Assembly: GCA_022819945.1 (NCBI GenBank)
Contig: JAJEGI010000044.1
Location: 1 to 64,000, forward strand
Direction of reading: 5' to 3'
Origin: Candidatus Poribacteria bacterium
GTDB taxonomy: Bacteria; Poribacteria; WGA-4E; WGA-3G
Length of the DNA stretch: 64,000 bases
Position 1 is the stretch's first letter, and every line of letters begins with the position of its first letter. Shown piece after piece: positions 61,838-64,000 of the stretch. The translations under genes and the position numbers were made by a program. The notes under the pieces are model-generated. The model was not told the origin of the DNA, did not search any database, and was given only the letters and a program-made list of their open reading frames with translations.

Positions 61838-64000
61838 TGATTAACCGAATTATTGAAATCTGTATGAAAAACCGCCTGCTGGTATTAGTTATCTTTGTGT
61901 TTGTCACAATGGCGGGTTGGTGGGCATTGAACCACACACCCATTGATGCCCTACCTGACATCGGCGAAAACCAGGTGATTGTCTTTGCGGATTGGCCCGG
62001 ACGCAGTCCGAGGGATATTGAAGACCAGGTGATCTATCCGCTGAGTATTGCCATGCTTGGAATTCCCGATGTCAAAGATGTTCGATCGACTTCAATGTTC
62101 AGTTTTGGCTACATTAACATTATCTTCAAAGATGATGTTGATTTCTATTGGGCACGTACACGGGTGCTGGAGCGAATGAACCTTGCCCAGAAAGACATGC
62201 CAGAGGGTGTTGTGCCAGTCCTCGGGCCTGATGCGACGGGTGTCGGACAGGTATTTTGGTATACGGTTGAGAACGGATACTATTGCCCGAAACATCCGAC
62301 GGAACGCTACGCGGAGCCGGGTATCTGTCCGGAAGATGGGGAAAAACGTGTTGCTTCCAATTTAGAGCTACATGAACTTCGGTCGCTCCAAGACTGGACA
62401 GTTCGTTACTATCTCGCCTCCGCTGATGGCGTTTCCGAGGTTGCTTCGGTCGGTGGATACGTCAAGCAGTATCAGATCGATATTGATCCGAACACTTTAC
62501 TCGCCTATAATGTGCCGTTATCAGCGGTTTACAACGCTATCCGTGGTAGCAACCTTGATGTCGGCGCGAAGGTTATTGAAGAAGGCGGGATGGAGTTCCT
62601 GATTCGGGGTCTGGGTTTTATCAAAAACATAGCGGACATAGAGAACATTGTTGTCAAGGAACACAACGGTGTGCCGATCTATGTTAAGAACCTTGGCACA
62701 GTCAGCGAAGGTCCCGACTTTCGGCGTGGTGCCTTAGACAAAGCTGGCATCCCTGCGACGGGTGGCGTCGTGCTAATGCGCTACGGCGATAATCCACTGC
62801 GTGTGATTGAGAATGTCAAAGCGAAGATAGCAGAACTTACGCCAGGGCTGCCATCAGGTGTCCGAATCGTTCCCTTCTACGACCGGAGCCATCTCATTCA
62901 CCGCGCAACAGATACATTAAAGGAGACGCTGACAGAGGAAATTATCGTTGCCGCGGTCGTCATCCTGCTTTTCTTAGGACAGGTTTCGAGTAGCCTGATA
63001 ATCGCACTCGTCTTACCGATGGGTGTTCTGCTCGCGTTTGTAGGTATGCGGATTATCGGTTTACCGTCAAACATCATGTCGATGGGAGGTATCGCCATAG
63101 CGATTGGTGTTATGGTGGATGCTGGCATTGTGATGACGGAAAATATCACTCGGCATTTACAGGAACCACACCCAGGTGAAAGTAAACTTCAGGTCGCAAT
63201 TCGTGCTGCTAAGGAGGTAGGTCCCCCTATTTTCTTCGCAATGCTCATTGTCATCGTTGCGTTTATACCCGTCTTTTCGCTTACCGGTCAAGCGGGCAAA
63301 CTCTTCAAACCACTTGCCTATACAAAAACTTTCGCTATGCTCGGTGCAGCCCTCCTTGCGATTAGTTTAGTGCCTGTTTTAGGGTCTATTCTACTCACGG
63401 ATCCAACGCGGACCCGAACAGGTGCGGTTTCCAAGCGAGTGTCACAATTTTTGGCGTTACTCGGCTGGCCCCTGAGAAAGTTAGCCGATGGAATTACGTG
63501 GTTACTCAGAACTATCTATCGTCCAATTATTCGGTTGGCTGTCAAGAATATTTGGACGAAACTCATTGTTGTTGCTTTGGCAGTGTTGGCTTTTGCTGTG
63601 AGTCTGCCGTTGACCCCCTTCTATAAAAATATTGGGCAAGAATTCATGCCGCCACTTAACGAAGGGGCACTCCTATTTATGCCTGTGCTGCTGCCCGGTG
63701 CCTCAATTACGCAAGCGAAAGATGTTATGGCGAAACAGGATTTGATTATGAATCGATTTCCAGAAGTTTCGCTTGTCGTGGGAAAATTAGGGCGTGCATC
63801 AACAGCAACCGACCCTGCACCAATTGGTATGTTTGAGACCGTTATCAATATAATTGATCCAGCAGCGTGGCCCCGGCGTGCCATTAAACACGACTTGACA
63901 AGAGAACTTGTGTCCGTTCTTGTTCAACGCTTAGTACGTGAAGAGCTTATAAGCAAGGAACACGCCAACCATATTGGTGCTGATTTTCTTGATGATATTG
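61838..64000 (+). CDS. cusA: CusA/CzcA-like heavy-metal RND pump, partial
   Basis: The first 721 residues of the inner-membrane pump are present; the gene runs off the window. Family motifs are MINRIIEICMKNRLLVLVIF, DALPDIGENQVIVFADWPGR, GIAIAIGVMVDAGIVMTENI (the transmembrane helix 4 proton-path Asp region) and KNIGQEFMPPLNEGALLFMP. It drives metal out with proton import. Between WYTVENG and ELHELRSLQDW, at about residues 148-172, an extra piece CPKHPTERYAEPGICPED is inserted, like the metal-binding modules of the adaptor. Standard CusA has only a short loop there. It should bind soft metal ions in the periplasm. AGAGAAAA lies before the ATG. Confidence 0.93.

Overview
The window most likely comes from a Candidatus Poribacteria genome or a close relative. 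The main clue is the C-terminal module of the WD40 protein at 50641-53511, with the motif NYPNPFNPETWIPYQL, which is characteristic of exported poribacterial proteins. Supporting clues are the cohesin/dockerin-like secreted architecture, a microcompartment operon, many secreted lipoproteins and moderate GC. The taxon is inferred; there is no rRNA or tRNA gene in the window. No CRISPR array or complete insertion sequence was found.

Layout. 116-3255: three co-directional envelope genes, the last resembling a type II secretion GspC-type protein. 3525-10020: a signalling island with two STAS antagonists, a universal stress protein, a four-PAS histidine kinase, a response regulator and a receiver-PP2C phosphatase, then a convergent STAS plus HATPase anti-sigma pair; together these make an RsbU/V/W-like partner-switching module. 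10400-16680: ribosomal protein S1 with long acidic extensions, then metK, ahcY, a small membrane protein and a PfkB-family kinase (a SAM-cycle group). 16677-19437, minus strand: lipoamide dehydrogenase, an odd Cys-rich sigma-like factor and another STAS protein. 19758-26245: gamma-glutamyltransferase and the glutamate synthase large subunit, which has a 330-nt leader. 26374-47127, all minus strand: three ExbD proteins, an ExbB with a periplasmic Ig-like extension and a giant envelope protein; a polysaccharide chain-length protein; small envelope proteins; a three-gene microcompartment operon (shell protein, PduL, flavoprotein); a TPR protein, phosphoesterase, gluzincin-like peptidase, YfbK-like vWA protein, serpin and MsrP.

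47128-54480 is accessory DNA: decayed mobile-element ends, a 154-bp MITE-like element, short hairpin repeats, lipoprotein genes sharing an N-terminal cassette, remnants of that cassette, and the double WD40 propeller protein. 54490-64000 is a heavy-metal (probably copper/silver) efflux operon: Cys-rich exported protein, outer-membrane barrel protein with an in-frame TGA, YHS-domain protein, two TolC-family proteins, a CusB-like adaptor with four metal-binding modules, and a CusA-like pump, cut by the window end, that carries its own CPxHP metal-binding insertion.

The most notable observations are the in-frame TGA in a CxxU/CxxC context, metal-binding modules spread through the Cus complex, the minimal microcompartment operon, the shuffled lipoprotein cassette, and structured leaders before rpsA and gltB. 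All functional statements rest on reading motifs by eye; no database or folding program was run.
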